NCBI RefSeq assembly: GCF_019249795.2
Contig: NZ_CP156891.1
Span: 3,053,466 to 3,117,465 of the forward strand
Source: Segatella copri
GTDB taxonomy: Bacteria; Bacteroidota; Bacteroidia; Bacteroidales; Bacteroidaceae
DNA length: 64,000 nucleotides
Reading direction: 5' to 3'
Shown: positions 51,467 through 60,538 of the stretch, piece after piece
Numbering within the stretch: position 1 is the stretch's first letter
Layout of the letters: every line of letters starts with the position of its first letter
Program-made: the position numbers and the translations under genes
The notes under the pieces: generated by a model
The model's input: the letters and a program-made list of their open reading frames with translations, nothing else
Databases searched by the model: none
What the model was told of the DNA's origin: nothing

Positions 51467-51474
51467 TATCTTTG
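51467..51474 (+). promoter_or_regulatory. -7 box of an antisense small RNA candidate
   Basis: TATCTTTG on the plus strand within the leftward late operon; no plus-strand gene follows, but a terminator does, 50 bp later. Confidence 0.6.
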
Positions 51475-51478
51475 CAAC

Positions 51479-51535
51479 GTCCCCATTCGCTCATATAGGC
51501 TGTCACGGCTTGAGGTTTGGGGATTTTTTATTTTT
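51479..51535 (+). ncRNA. candidate 57-nt phage small RNA, antisense to late operon
   Basis: Bounded by the -7 box TATCTTTG and a T run. The RNA would fold into one stem: TCCCCA (51480-51485) with TGGGGA (51518-51523), then CTCA/TGAG, then GCTG/CGGC around a small loop, followed by TTTTTTATTTTT. It fills the unusual 100-bp gap between two late genes on the other strand and reaches the last codons of the head-protein gene. It encodes no peptide that I can support. Confidence 0.55.
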
Positions 51536-52841
51536 CCTTCAATGAATAAAATTGCTCATAGCCTTTTTGACATAGAGCCATTTTAACCTCGAAGGTCTTT
51601 CCCTCATACTCAAATTCATATTGTCTGAACTCTACGAAATGAAGAACCTTTTGTTTCTTTTCAATGTTGGCAATGTTTTTTGGAAGGCTCATGTCCTTTC
51701 CCTCACCAAGCGGACTTACCCTAATGAATTTCATTTCTGATGGATTATTCCATATATAAATGGCAGCATCGACATCATAGTCATGGTGGCAATGTTTCAG
51801 AAGGGCGTTTCTTACTTTGTTGGTACGGTTCAAAGTTCCAGAAAGAACAGAGCTACATGGTTCTTTGTCCATCTTTGGCATGAGGTCTTGGTCTTTCACC
51901 TCTTGCTTGCGAGCAAAAGCCTTTTCCTCTATAGGTTGTTTTGCTTCCAATCTATTTATACAGCCGTCTATGAATGGACAATTAAAACAATCCTTGGCTC
52001 TATTAGAGAATAGTCTTTTAAGTCTATTCCTGAAAGAACCTTTTTTATAGAAATCGCAGTGTTTGCAGTCCTTTGGGAAGTATGGGTGATTGTCACTGAA
52101 CGTGTGTCCATCCTTGCCAGTGTTGTTCTCCAGTCCCCTCTGAGGCTTTGTAGGCTCCATGTCCTTGGGACGGACCACTGGGTCATCAGTGGCTTCGAGC
52201 GAACACTTGCAGTTCCATCGGTCTCCTGGGTGGTGCTCATTCCAGAATGGATCATCCACTGGGAGTGTGAGCTTCATCTGCCAATAGGCACGGTGGCTAC
52301 TCTCTGGCTCCTTGGAGGTGGTCGGCATCCATCTGAGGTTTGGCAAGATGTCCTTGTTTCGCTCAAACTCTCTCCAGTCGGCAGCAGCATGGGCACGTAT
52401 GACGGCCGTGTCGTATTCCGTCTGTAGCCAAGAACCTACTTGGTGGCTACTGATTGCACTCACATCCTCCACCCACTTGCCAAAAGGTTTCAACTGTCCC
52501 TTGGAGTCATAAAGTTTTGCAGCCATCTCCTGGCCCATGGTGTGAACCTTGAAGGCAGCAAAGACCTCGTTGGAGTGTCTGAGAGCCTTGTAGAAGTATT
52601 CCTCATGGGTTGGAGGTGTCTTTGCCTTGGCAAGTCCCTCCACGGTTCCCTCATTGATGATGCGTAGTACCTCACGCCACATTACACCCTCAATGCTGTT
52701 TTCCGTGTCAAAGCCCTGATAGATTTTTTTGATGAACTGGGCCAGGATGTCGGCATTGAAGCGAATGCCACCATCTACATTGTCGAAATGGTGGTGTCCG
52801 CATTGGCATTGGTGGTCGCCATAATAGAGGGTGTCAATCAG
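51528..52841 (-). CDS. phage minor head / head morphogenesis protein (Mu gpF-like)
   Basis: A protein of up to 437 residues. The part from MWREVLRIINEG (ATG at 52682) carries the SPP1-gp7/gpF-like domain (WREFERNKDILPNLRWMPTT, then DDPFWNEHHPGDRWNCKCSL). But the open frame continues 53 codons upstream without an ATG, including LYYGDHQCQCGHHHF and FNADILAQFIKKIYQGFDTE, which looks coding. The only NTG start that fits is CTG at 52841, in a CTGA overlap with the portal gene stop. I therefore prefer 52841. A C-terminal cluster of Cys (CKHCDFYKKG, CFNCPFIDGC) may bind metal. Confidence 0.7.
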   Translation of the reverse strand: MIDTLYYGDHQCQCGHHHFDNVDGGIRFNADILAQFIKKIYQGFDTENSIEGVMWREVLRIINEGTVEGLAKAKTPPTHEEYFYKALRHSNEVFAAFKVHTMGQEMAAKLYDSKGQLKPFGKWVEDVSAISSHQVGSWLQTEYDTAVIRAHAAADWREFERNKDILPNLRWMPTTSKEPESSHRAYWQMKLTLPVDDPFWNEHHPGDRWNCKCSLEATDDPVVRPKDMEPTKPQRGLENNTGKDGHTFSDNHPYFPKDCKHCDFYKKGSFRNRLKRLFSNRAKDCFNCPFIDGCINRLEAKQPIEEKAFARKQEVKDQDLMPKMDKEPCSSVLSGTLNRTNKVRNALLKHCHHDYDVDAAIYIWNNPSEMKFIRVSPLGEGKDMSLPKNIANIEKKQKVLHFVEFRQYEFEYEGKTFEVKMALCQKGYEQFYSLKEK

Positions 52842-54226
52842 AAGTCGGTGTCCGCCCCGATAGCTGGGGCTATTCCGAAAAAACTTTTCAGGCGGTCTTT
52901 GAACGCTTTTTTATCACTGTTCAAAGGCTTCTTTTTCGGGTCTTTTTTCTCGTTGTCTGGGTCTTCTTCCTCATGCTCGTTCCCCTTGCATTGGAGACTG
53001 TCTCGCAAGGCCTGCTTCTGAGTTTCAATGGCTTCTTTCTGTTGGTCGTAGTCCTTTGGCTTTTCAATGCTGAATGTTTCATAGAGCCAGTCATCATCCA
53101 TAGGCAAGCCCATTTCCTTCATTCCCTTCACGATGTTAAGCATGGCCTGAGGCTCAGTCTTGTCCTTGTGGGCATAGACAAACTCACCACCCTCCACATT
53201 GAAGCCAAGGTTCTCGAAGATGTTCTTCATGTCATAGTTAAGTATGTCAAGCAGAAAATCACGATCATCAGCGTTCATGTCATCCTCTTCCTCCTTGTGG
53301 ACAGTTCCAAGGGCTTGCGTGCCATTGTCCTTTGCATCGGTGGTGAGGGTATTGCCCAGCACACGGATGGAAATCTTGCTGTCCCAATATTCCGCAAAGT
53401 TCTGGTAGAGGTCAGAAGAACCTGTTTTGTTTCCTGCCTCTATCAGCTTCATCTCACTCTCATTTGGATGGATATAGACGGCATTGCTACCTTGGTTTCT
53501 TGCATCGGCAATGATTTTCTTGCGAGCGTCCTCATCACCTGCATCATAGGTATATTCACGGATTGGCATACCAAAGATGTTGCAGAACTTCGCCCAGTCG
53601 CTCATGTCGCCACGCTTGTAGAGCACGGCAGGAAGAAGTTCCGCAAAGATGCCCAGTCCACGCTCAGTGCCGACAAACAGGATGTTGTCGAACTCATCTA
53701 TGTCGATGCCACTTTGGTCGCCCTGGTGCTTCAAGAGCTTGTGGAAAACAGGATCATAGTGTTTGCGGTCAATGAGATCGTATCGAATGTTCCCATCATC
53801 ATCCAAGTAGAACTGAACGAGGGTGAAGCCATAGAACTTCGACATGACAAGATCCCTTCGCAACTGTTTGAACCATGGAGAGCGAAGCTGACGGCAAATA
53901 TCCTCATCGGGCTTGCCGTCTCGTTGGAACTCAATGGGAATCTGAGTGACACCACGAAGTCGCTTGTCGAGCACACCTGATAGATGGAGGTCAAGCTGGG
54001 CTGACTCATACATGTCAAACAACTTGACGCGGTACGAGAAATCCACACTTTTGGCACTCCTTACGGATTCCATGTAGTCCTTCATGTTGAACATGAAAAG
54101 CTCAGGCATCTGTAGGAACACGTCTGGAGGGCGGTTTCCCTCTACTTTTCTGAAACCACCCTGAACTATCTTGTTGGAACTACCACCATTTGGCTTGTAT
54201 CCCAGTCTCTTCTTAAATTTCTTCAT
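52838..54226 (-). CDS. phage portal protein (DUF935, Mu gp29-like)
   Basis: A 462-residue portal protein, the ring through which DNA enters the head. DUF935 features include SAQLDLHLSGVLDKRLRGVT near residue 75 and DRKHYDPVFHKLLKHQGDQS; the region GTVHKEEEDDMNADDRDFLL is typical of the C-terminal crown. It ends in an acidic and Lys-rich tail. Order terminase-gp36-portal-gpF follows Mu. Its TGA stop overlaps the CTG proposed for the next gene. Confidence 0.88.
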   Translation of the reverse strand: MKKFKKRLGYKPNGGSSNKIVQGGFRKVEGNRPPDVFLQMPELFMFNMKDYMESVRSAKSVDFSYRVKLFDMYESAQLDLHLSGVLDKRLRGVTQIPIEFQRDGKPDEDICRQLRSPWFKQLRRDLVMSKFYGFTLVQFYLDDDGNIRYDLIDRKHYDPVFHKLLKHQGDQSGIDIDEFDNILFVGTERGLGIFAELLPAVLYKRGDMSDWAKFCNIFGMPIREYTYDAGDEDARKKIIADARNQGSNAVYIHPNESEMKLIEAGNKTGSSDLYQNFAEYWDSKISIRVLGNTLTTDAKDNGTQALGTVHKEEEDDMNADDRDFLLDILNYDMKNIFENLGFNVEGGEFVYAHKDKTEPQAMLNIVKGMKEMGLPMDDDWLYETFSIEKPKDYDQQKEAIETQKQALRDSLQCKGNEHEEEDPDNEKKDPKKKPLNSDKKAFKDRLKSFFGIAPAIGADTDF

Positions 54227-54238
54227 ATCAATTCTTGT

Positions 54239-54679
54239 TTATAAAAGTGTCGGTCTTATCTCATCTGCCAAGATTTGCCATCTGGAATTGTCTGCAACTT
54301 GCTCATCGGGCAACTTGGGAGCACCGTCGATGGTGATGTCTCCCTTCATCACTCCCTTCAACCACTCAATGGCACGGTCATAGCGGTCTTGCCGTATCTT
54401 TGCCAGCTTGTAAGGGTTGTGCTGACAGAAGATGTGATAGACAGTGATGTCGATGGCAAACATCAGGATAAGAGGGTTTCTTGCCTCGCCCTCAGCTGAG
54501 AAGATCTTGTCACAGTCGTATGTCTTGTTAAGGTAGCCTCTCATTTCAGAGATGGCCCTGTCCTCGCAAATCTCAATGATTTGTGGGTCGTATGTCGTGG
54601 ACTCCTTGCGAAGGAGGGAGTCCAGAATCTCACGATGTATGGTTGCATCGTAGTCCGAAGTATTGATAAAATTTGCCAT
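54239..54679 (-). CDS. phage gp36-like head completion protein (DUF1320)
   Basis: A 146-residue protein with the pattern of DUF1320/Mu gp36: early ILDSLLRKESTTYDPQIIEI, then RAISEMRGYLNKTYDCDKIF, ending with a region QDRYDRAIEWLKGVMKGDIT and a short tail. It would act in head completion or as a connector adaptor. It lies between the terminase and portal genes. Confidence 0.82.
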   Translation of the reverse strand: MANFINTSDYDATIHREILDSLLRKESTTYDPQIIEICEDRAISEMRGYLNKTYDCDKIFSAEGEARNPLILMFAIDITVYHIFCQHNPYKLAKIRQDRYDRAIEWLKGVMKGDITIDGAPKLPDEQVADNSRWQILADEIRPTLL

Positions 54680-54681
54680 AG

Positions 54682-56211
54682 TTACATTCTATATGGGTTG
54701 TCCTCGTTTAATTCCTCGTATGATATGGTGACGGTCGGCTCCATTTCCACCACCTTGTTTTCAAGAATGGTGATTCCACCCTCTATGCAGTCGGGGCCGT
54801 CGGCATTGTATGGAAGGTGCATTTCGAAGAGTTTGAACTGGTTGATGAGTTCCTGCATGTGTGGATTGTCACGTTCTTCCTCGTTGAATACCCATTCGCA
54901 GTTTCTGTCAATCGGCTCCAGGTTCGCCTCTATTCGGGTCGCCTTGTCAGTCTTCTTGCGCTCATCGCCCTTGATGTACAGCTGCTTGTTCCTGTGATTG
55001 CATTCCTCACGCAGCAGGGGCTTGAATACCTGGTTGAAGAAAGGGTCTTGCAGCTTGTTGTTCTCCATGTAGTAATACACGTTGGTCTTCCCTCCCACAT
55101 ACTCCATGATGTCGAAATACCAACCTATGAAGGTGGCATTGAGTTCCCTGGCAAGGAATCCCTTGATGATGTAATACACACCCTTGTGCTTGCCGATGAG
55201 CCACAAGGCCTTGGTGGAACTTGCCTTTTTCTTCGAGTCGGAATAGGCAGGGTCGCCATAGGCTATGAGAAACTTGAACTTTTTGAGCGGTGGAACCTTG
55301 CCGAATGGCAGGTACTTGAATATGGTTCCCTCGCTCACAGGATTGTTGAAGTACTCGGCTTGTGCGCTCTTGGTGGATATGTTTGAGAGTACGGTGTCGA
55401 TTTGTTCCTCTGTGTTCTTGGCTGGCCAGGTTGAGTGTCCATCCTTGTCACGTATGTTCACGATGTCCCAGTGTCTTGCCTTGGCTCCAGCCTTCTTGAT
55501 GCAACAGTCCTTGGCTATGATGTTTCCACACCACAGAATCAAGGTAGGCTCAGAGATGGAACGTGTAGGATAAAGCGAGGCCTCGAACCAGTCCCATTTC
55601 TTTTTTAGCGTCTCTGGGTTTCTGCAATCCTCATCCGTGTCGTAGTCATCCATGTAGATGACATCGGGGCGAACTTCCTCATTTCGAGCACCACGAGGGG
55701 CAGAGCCAGCACCCAAGGCTACGAACTTTGCACCACACTTGGCGGTGAACTCACCATCTGTCCACTGACCAAGCGTCACCTGGGAGCCATAGAACTGACG
55801 GATTCGGGGATTTGACTCAAAGTTAATCTTGTAAGGTGCAAGGAGACGCTTGGCAGAGTCAATGGTGGCAGATGCCAGGACAAAGAACCTCTTGCGCTTG
55901 GTCAGTGCAAGGTACATGCAGATAAACATCGCCACGGTAGATTTGGCAAGCTCACGGCTCCAAGACAGCACCTCATACCATTCATCATGCTCGATGACAC
56001 GCTTGATGGCACGCACGTGGAAAGGCGCAAACTCATACTTGGCATACTTGGGAAAGAAGTACTTGATCCATTTGATTGGGTCTTTCTCCAGTTTCTTTCT
56101 CTTCTTGTCGATTTCACTCTGTGAGAGCCAGTCTTCCACAGGTACATCGGCAGCCAGTGCCTTGTGGTGTTCTGCCCACCTTTGCAGGGCATTTCTTTCT
56201 TCTTGTGTCAT
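54682..56211 (-). CDS. phage terminase large subunit (Mu gp28-like)
   Basis: A 509-residue DNA-packaging motor and nuclease. The ATPase part shows LSWSRELAKSTVAMFICMYL (Walker A-like) and DVIYMDDYDTDED (Walker B). The nuclease part shows LIAYGDPAYSDSKKK with the metal-binding Asp, and a later Asp-rich loop. It lies 2 bp from the gp36-like gene and overlaps the small-subunit gene by 4 bp. Confidence 0.88.
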   Translation of the reverse strand: MTQEERNALQRWAEHHKALAADVPVEDWLSQSEIDKKRKKLEKDPIKWIKYFFPKYAKYEFAPFHVRAIKRVIEHDEWYEVLSWSRELAKSTVAMFICMYLALTKRKRFFVLASATIDSAKRLLAPYKINFESNPRIRQFYGSQVTLGQWTDGEFTAKCGAKFVALGAGSAPRGARNEEVRPDVIYMDDYDTDEDCRNPETLKKKWDWFEASLYPTRSISEPTLILWCGNIIAKDCCIKKAGAKARHWDIVNIRDKDGHSTWPAKNTEEQIDTVLSNISTKSAQAEYFNNPVSEGTIFKYLPFGKVPPLKKFKFLIAYGDPAYSDSKKKASSTKALWLIGKHKGVYYIIKGFLARELNATFIGWYFDIMEYVGGKTNVYYYMENNKLQDPFFNQVFKPLLREECNHRNKQLYIKGDERKKTDKATRIEANLEPIDRNCEWVFNEEERDNPHMQELINQFKLFEMHLPYNADGPDCIEGGITILENKVVEMEPTVTISYEELNEDNPYRM

Positions 56212-56651
56212 TTCAACTGATCTTTAATGAATAAATCCCAAAGCTCGTTGTACTCCTTGGCCTTTTCTATGTCAATGGAGCGAAGCCAGTTGGTAAACTT
56301 GATGCCCACGTTCACTATGTCTGTGATTCCTGCCTCATTCTGTAATTTCTTGATGGCAGAAGACAGCTTGACAATGGTGTCTGCCTCCTTGGCCGTCAAA
56401 GCACGCTGTCCTTCAGGACGTGCATTCGCCCCATCCTGTATGTCACTGATTTGCTTGATCATGCCAGCAATGATTTGCTCCGTGGAGATAGTTATGGAGA
56501 CACGTAGCTCTTCCCATTTCCCTTCCCTGATCCATCGGGAGACCGTCTGCCTGGTGATTCCCACCTTTTCAGCGATTTCTTCCTGTGTGCATCGGCTTTT
56601 GATGAACAAATCCTTGGCAATGCTCTTCTTGTCTATGTTACTTTTTACCAT
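56208..56651 (-). CDS. phage gp27-like small terminase subunit
   Basis: A 147-residue DNA-binding protein. A helix-turn-helix near residues 20-40 (QEEIAEKVGITRQTVSRWIR) recognises packaging DNA; a helical middle (KEADTIVKLSSAIKKLQNEA) would form the oligomer. I choose the ATG at 56651 (MVKSNIDKK); an in-frame ATG at 56675 adds eight residues. It is the first gene of the leftward late operon and diverges from the protease gene. Confidence 0.8.
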   Translation of the reverse strand: MVKSNIDKKSIAKDLFIKSRCTQEEIAEKVGITRQTVSRWIREGKWEELRVSITISTEQIIAGMIKQISDIQDGANARPEGQRALTAKEADTIVKLSSAIKKLQNEAGITDIVNVGIKFTNWLRSIDIEKAKEYNELWDLFIKDQLK

Positions 56652-56701
56652 ATTTATATAGTTTTGATTCTGCAAAGTTCTAAAGAAATCCGCAAAAAAA
56701 G

Positions 56702-56774
56702 AAATCGTGATTTCATGGTAGCATCCATGAACACCACCATAGCGTCCATGAGCACCACCATGAAATCACGATTT
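56702..56774. repeat. 18-bp inverted repeat in the divergent late region
   Basis: AAATCGTGATTTCATGGT (56702-56719) and ACCATGAAATCACGATTT (56757-56774) are perfect inverted copies. Between them a 20-bp unit is repeated in tandem (TCCATGAACACCACCAT and TCCATGAGCACCACCAT). It sits between the two divergent late operons, so a binding site for a late-gene activator or a cruciform/terminator is possible. Confidence 0.65.
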
Positions 56775-56819
56775 GGACAGCTCGAAAAAAGTCCCGATAT
56801 TTGCAGAAAAATTCGACGT

Positions 56820-57926
56820 ATGAAACAAAAATTTAGCAATATAATAAAAGGTGATGGCAAGTCTATCATCATGCTTTATGGAGAAGTCGGTGAAGGGCGT
56901 TCCGTAGATAGCAACCGTGTGGTGAGCGAGCTTTTCGCATTGGAGAACCAAGGCTGCAAGATCGAAGTGCGCATAAACAGCCAGGGTGGAGATGTTTTCA
57001 GCGGCATGGCTATCTACAACGCCCTCCGAAACTCCAAAGGCGACATCACCATATTTATTGATGGAGTGGCAGCGAGCATCGCTGCAATCATTGCCTTATG
57101 TGGAAAACCGCTCTATATGAGTCCCTATGCCAAACTTATGCTTCATAATGTGAGCGGTGGCACATACGGCAATGCCTCCGAACTTCGACTGATGGCAGAT
57201 CAGATGGAAGAATTGCAGAACAACCTTGCCACCATGATAGCAGGTCGCCTTGGCATGGAGGCTGAAAACGTGGCAAAGAAATACTTCGATGGGAAGGATC
57301 ACTGGATGACAGCGAGCGAGGCAATGGACATGAAGCTCGTGGATGGAATCTATGACATGGATGAGGTGTCGAACCCACCGACAACAACAGAAGGCATTTA
57401 CAACTATTTTAATAATCGGTTTGACTTCAAACCACAAAACAATGAAGAAATGGCATTAATAGATGAAATCAAGACGATTCCAAGCTTTGAGGACAAAGCG
57501 GATTCGAGTGCCGTCCTGGCACACATCAAAGAACTGGAGAACAAGGCAGCCAAGGTGGCCATCCTCGAAAAAACGGTGAATACCTACAAGAATGAGCTTG
57601 AAAAGGCTCACAAAGAGCAAGATGATGCTCTCATCAATGAGGCGGTCAAGGCTGGCAAAATTAGCAATGAGCAGGTGGAGACCTTCAAAAACCTCTTGAA
57701 GAGCGACCGTGAGAACACCATCAAGCTCATCGGTGGCATGAAGGGACGTGCAAGCAACCGTGCCATGGCTTTCATCAACCCAGACACACCATCAGGTGGC
57801 TCGTTCGCCAACAAGACATGGGATGAGATTGACAAGGAAAACAACCTTGCCCAGTTGAAGAACCAAGACCCTGCACTTTTCAAGAACCTCTACAAGCAGA
57901 AGTTCGGTGTGGACTACAATGAGTAA
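56820..57926 (+). CDS. ClpP-type prohead protease with scaffold-like tail
   Basis: A 368-residue protein. The ClpP/SppA fold (about 1-190) has GDVFSGMAIYNALRN, DGVAASIAAIIALCG with the catalytic Ser, and KLMLHNVSGGTYGN with the His. The C-terminal third is a coiled coil (about 225-300) and a short end region, like scaffold domains of phage protease-scaffold fusions. I start at the ATG at 56820 (MKQKFSNIIKG); upstream codons run through the inverted repeat. First gene of the rightward late operon. Confidence 0.85.
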   Translation: MKQKFSNIIKGDGKSIIMLYGEVGEGRSVDSNRVVSELFALENQGCKIEVRINSQGGDVFSGMAIYNALRNSKGDITIFIDGVAASIAAIIALCGKPLYMSPYAKLMLHNVSGGTYGNASELRLMADQMEELQNNLATMIAGRLGMEAENVAKKYFDGKDHWMTASEAMDMKLVDGIYDMDEVSNPPTTTEGIYNYFNNRFDFKPQNNEEMALIDEIKTIPSFEDKADSSAVLAHIKELENKAAKVAILEKTVNTYKNELEKAHKEQDDALINEAVKAGKISNEQVETFKNLLKSDRENTIKLIGGMKGRASNRAMAFINPDTPSGGSFANKTWDEIDKENNLAQLKNQDPALFKNLYKQKFGVDYNE

Positions 57927-57947
57927 TAACTTTTAATTTTATAGAAA

Positions 57948-58856
57948 ATGGCATTAAACAGAGAAATTTGGATCAATACCATCACTGAGAATTTCTATCC
58001 AGACAATTCCTTCATGGCGAAAAGTATTGACGATTCCGCATTCGTGAACAACAAGACCGTTCACATCCCTAATGCTGGCAAGCCTTCGAGCGTTGTCATC
58101 AACCGCAGCGAGAAACCAGCGAAGATCAAGGAACGTGAGGACAACGAACTCACCTACAACATTGATGAGCTGACAACAGACCCTATCCACATCTCCAATG
58201 TGGACACGGTGGAACTCTCCTACGACAAACGCAACAGCGTTCTTTCCAACGACCGCAAGCAGTTGCAAAAGGCAGCAGCACAGAACTTGCTCTACAAGTG
58301 GGCAGGTAGCTTGAAGACAAAGTTTTTCACAGCTGGTGAGGCTCGTGAAGCCCACACCTCAGCGACTGCCTCTGGCAATCGTAAAAAAATCACCAAGGCT
58401 GTAGTGATGAAAGTATTCGTAAGGTTCAATATGGATGACGTGCCAGCAGATGGTCGTTTCATGTTGCTTGATGCAGCCATGTATGCGGATTTGCTTGACG
58501 ACCTGACAGACAAGGAACTCTCAGCCTTCCTCGCTTGTGCTGATGCTTCAAGGGGCGTTCTTGGCAAGTTGTATGGCTTTGAGATCATGCAACGTTCCCA
58601 GGTGCTTCGCACAACGGCAAACGGTGCAGCCATCTTGAAATGGGAAGAGGATGATGCTGACACTGAACTTGCAGCTGGTCTTGCCTGGCAGCAAGACTGT
58701 GTGAGCCGTGCCTTGGGTGACGTGAAGATGTTCGATGATATGGGCAACCCAACCTATTATGGTGACATCTACTCATTCCTTGTGCGTACAGGTGGCTCTC
58801 CACGTCGTTACGACGGCAAGGGTATCGCAGTCATCATTGAGAGCAACGCAGCCTAA
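57948..58856 (+). CDS. major capsid protein
   Basis: A 302-residue protein following the protease, as expected for the major head subunit. It begins MALNREIWINTITENFYPDN and has FMAKSIDDSAFVNNKTVHIP; the middle (LYKWAGSLKTKFFTAGE) and the P-domain-like region (DADTELAAGLAWQQDCVSRA) are consistent with capsid proteins of Bacteroidota Mu-like prophages. Fold is inferred from context. Confidence 0.8.
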   Translation: MALNREIWINTITENFYPDNSFMAKSIDDSAFVNNKTVHIPNAGKPSSVVINRSEKPAKIKEREDNELTYNIDELTTDPIHISNVDTVELSYDKRNSVLSNDRKQLQKAAAQNLLYKWAGSLKTKFFTAGEAREAHTSATASGNRKKITKAVVMKVFVRFNMDDVPADGRFMLLDAAMYADLLDDLTDKELSAFLACADASRGVLGKLYGFEIMQRSQVLRTTANGAAILKWEEDDADTELAAGLAWQQDCVSRALGDVKMFDDMGNPTYYGDIYSFLVRTGGSPRRYDGKGIAVIIESNAA

Positions 58857-58882
58857 AAGGTTAAATCGTAAAATTAGACTCT

Positions 58883-60085
58883 ATGATATTACCAAGAGTA
58901 AAAATTCAGTTCCTCAATGGCCAGTTGGGAACCGTCGGTGAGAGTGCCGACGGACTCCTGGCCCTCATTTGCGGTGCGGCAGCCGTAGCAGGAACCTTTG
59001 TGCTTAACACAGCCTATACCATCACAAGCATGGATGACCTTGCCGAGCTTGGAGTCACAGCGACAAATAACGCAGCCCTCTATAAGCAGGTGTCCGAGTT
59101 CTACGATGAGGCAGGAACAGGCACAAAGCTGGTCCTCTACCCAGTCAATCCAAGCACCACCTTGACCAACATGTGTGATTACACAAAGACGGACGCAGGG
59201 TATGCGAGAGACTTGATCACCAAGCAAAACGGCAATTTGAGGGGCATCGGCATCGCCAATGTCAACACGGGAGCTTCTGGCACAAGCATCAACGGCATCG
59301 ACCCCGATGTGTTCACTGCCATGCCAAAGGCACAGCAGCTGGCAGAATGGGCGACCACCGAGCTTTACGCCCCTTTGTTCTTCATCCTCGAAGGTCGCAA
59401 CTTTGACCCATCGAAGGAATTGAAGGACATGACCAAGGAAAAGTATGACCGTGTGGGCATTGCCATCGGTGACACCGTGGCATCCTCCAAGGGAGCGACC
59501 ATTGGCACGTGGCTTGGGCGCATTGCCAAGAGTCCAGTGCAGCGCAACATTGGCCGTGTGAAGGATGGCTCGCTTGCCCCATTGGAGATGTATGTGGGTT
59601 CCAAGAAAATTGATGAGTCCGAGAGTACCATCAAGGCAATCTATGAAAAGGGCTACCTCGTGCCACGCAAGTATGTGGGACGCTCAGGCTACTTCTTTGC
59701 TGATGACAACCTGGCCTGTGATCCTACAGGTGACTATGCGCACATCGCCCACCGTCGGGTGATAGACAAGGCATATCGCCTGGCATACGACATCATGCTT
59801 GACATGCTCCTTGACGAGCTGGAAGTCAATGATGACGGCACGCTGCAAGTTGGAATCGTGAAAAGTTGGCAGCAGACCGTGGAAAACGGCATCAACAAAA
59901 AGATGACCGCCAATGGTGAGCTTTGCGCAAATTCCGATGGTGAGGGATGCCAGTGCTACATCGACGAAAAGCAAAATGTACTCAGTACCTCGAAGGTGCT
60001 TGTGACTCTGAAAGTGCGTCCATACGGATATGCCCGATACGTGGACGTGAATCTGGGATTCTTAGTAGAAACAAGTAACAGCTAA
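58883..60085 (+). CDS. tail sheath-like protein (DUF2586)
   Basis: A 400-residue protein resembling DUF2586, a tail-sheath-related family of contractile-tailed phages (LPRVKIQFLNGQLGTVGESA at the start, FVLNTAYTITSMDDLAELGV). The C-terminal part (KVLVTLKVRPYGYARYVDV) has the conserved sheath end. It implies a myovirus-like contractile tail. It is 5 bp upstream of the tube gene. Confidence 0.8.
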   Translation: MILPRVKIQFLNGQLGTVGESADGLLALICGAAAVAGTFVLNTAYTITSMDDLAELGVTATNNAALYKQVSEFYDEAGTGTKLVLYPVNPSTTLTNMCDYTKTDAGYARDLITKQNGNLRGIGIANVNTGASGTSINGIDPDVFTAMPKAQQLAEWATTELYAPLFFILEGRNFDPSKELKDMTKEKYDRVGIAIGDTVASSKGATIGTWLGRIAKSPVQRNIGRVKDGSLAPLEMYVGSKKIDESESTIKAIYEKGYLVPRKYVGRSGYFFADDNLACDPTGDYAHIAHRRVIDKAYRLAYDIMLDMLLDELEVNDDGTLQVGIVKSWQQTVENGINKKMTANGELCANSDGEGCQCYIDEKQNVLSTSKVLVTLKVRPYGYARYVDVNLGFLVETSNS

Positions 60086-60090
60086 AGAAT

Positions 60091-60498
60091 ATGTTTAATT
60101 CAAAGGAATACGAGTGGGCCGACATCAACGTTGTCATGGCAGGTCGCCCTGTCACAGGATTCCGCTCCGTGAAATACTCTTCAAAGCAGGAAAAGGAAGC
60201 CTTGTATGCCAAGGGCAACAAGCCACAAGGTGTGCAACGAGGAAACAAGTCCTATGAAGGCTCCATTGGCTTGCTGCAAAGTGAGTATGAAGCCCTGAGC
60301 CAAGCTTGCGGTGGTGACATCCTTGATGCTTCTTTTGATCTTGTCGTTTCTTACGGCAATGCCACAAAGGGTGATGTCATCGTGACAGACATCCTTGTGG
60401 GTGCAGAGTTCACTGAGGACAACACCGAGTGGAAGCAAGGTGATAAGTTCCAGGAAAAGGAACTTCCTTTCATCTTTGTGGATAAGAAGAAAGGATAG
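60091..60498 (+). CDS. tail tube protein
   Basis: A 135-residue beta-rich protein (EWADINVVMAGRPVTGFRSV, GDVIVTDILVGAEFTEDN). Size and place between sheath and chaperone genes match tail tube proteins. Recognition of the exact family is not possible here. Confidence 0.75.
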   Translation: MFNSKEYEWADINVVMAGRPVTGFRSVKYSSKQEKEALYAKGNKPQGVQRGNKSYEGSIGLLQSEYEALSQACGGDILDASFDLVVSYGNATKGDVIVTDILVGAEFTEDNTEWKQGDKFQEKELPFIFVDKKKG

Positions 60499-60538
60499 TG
60501 TTTGGACACCATTCAAATAACATTCAAATAATAGAAAA

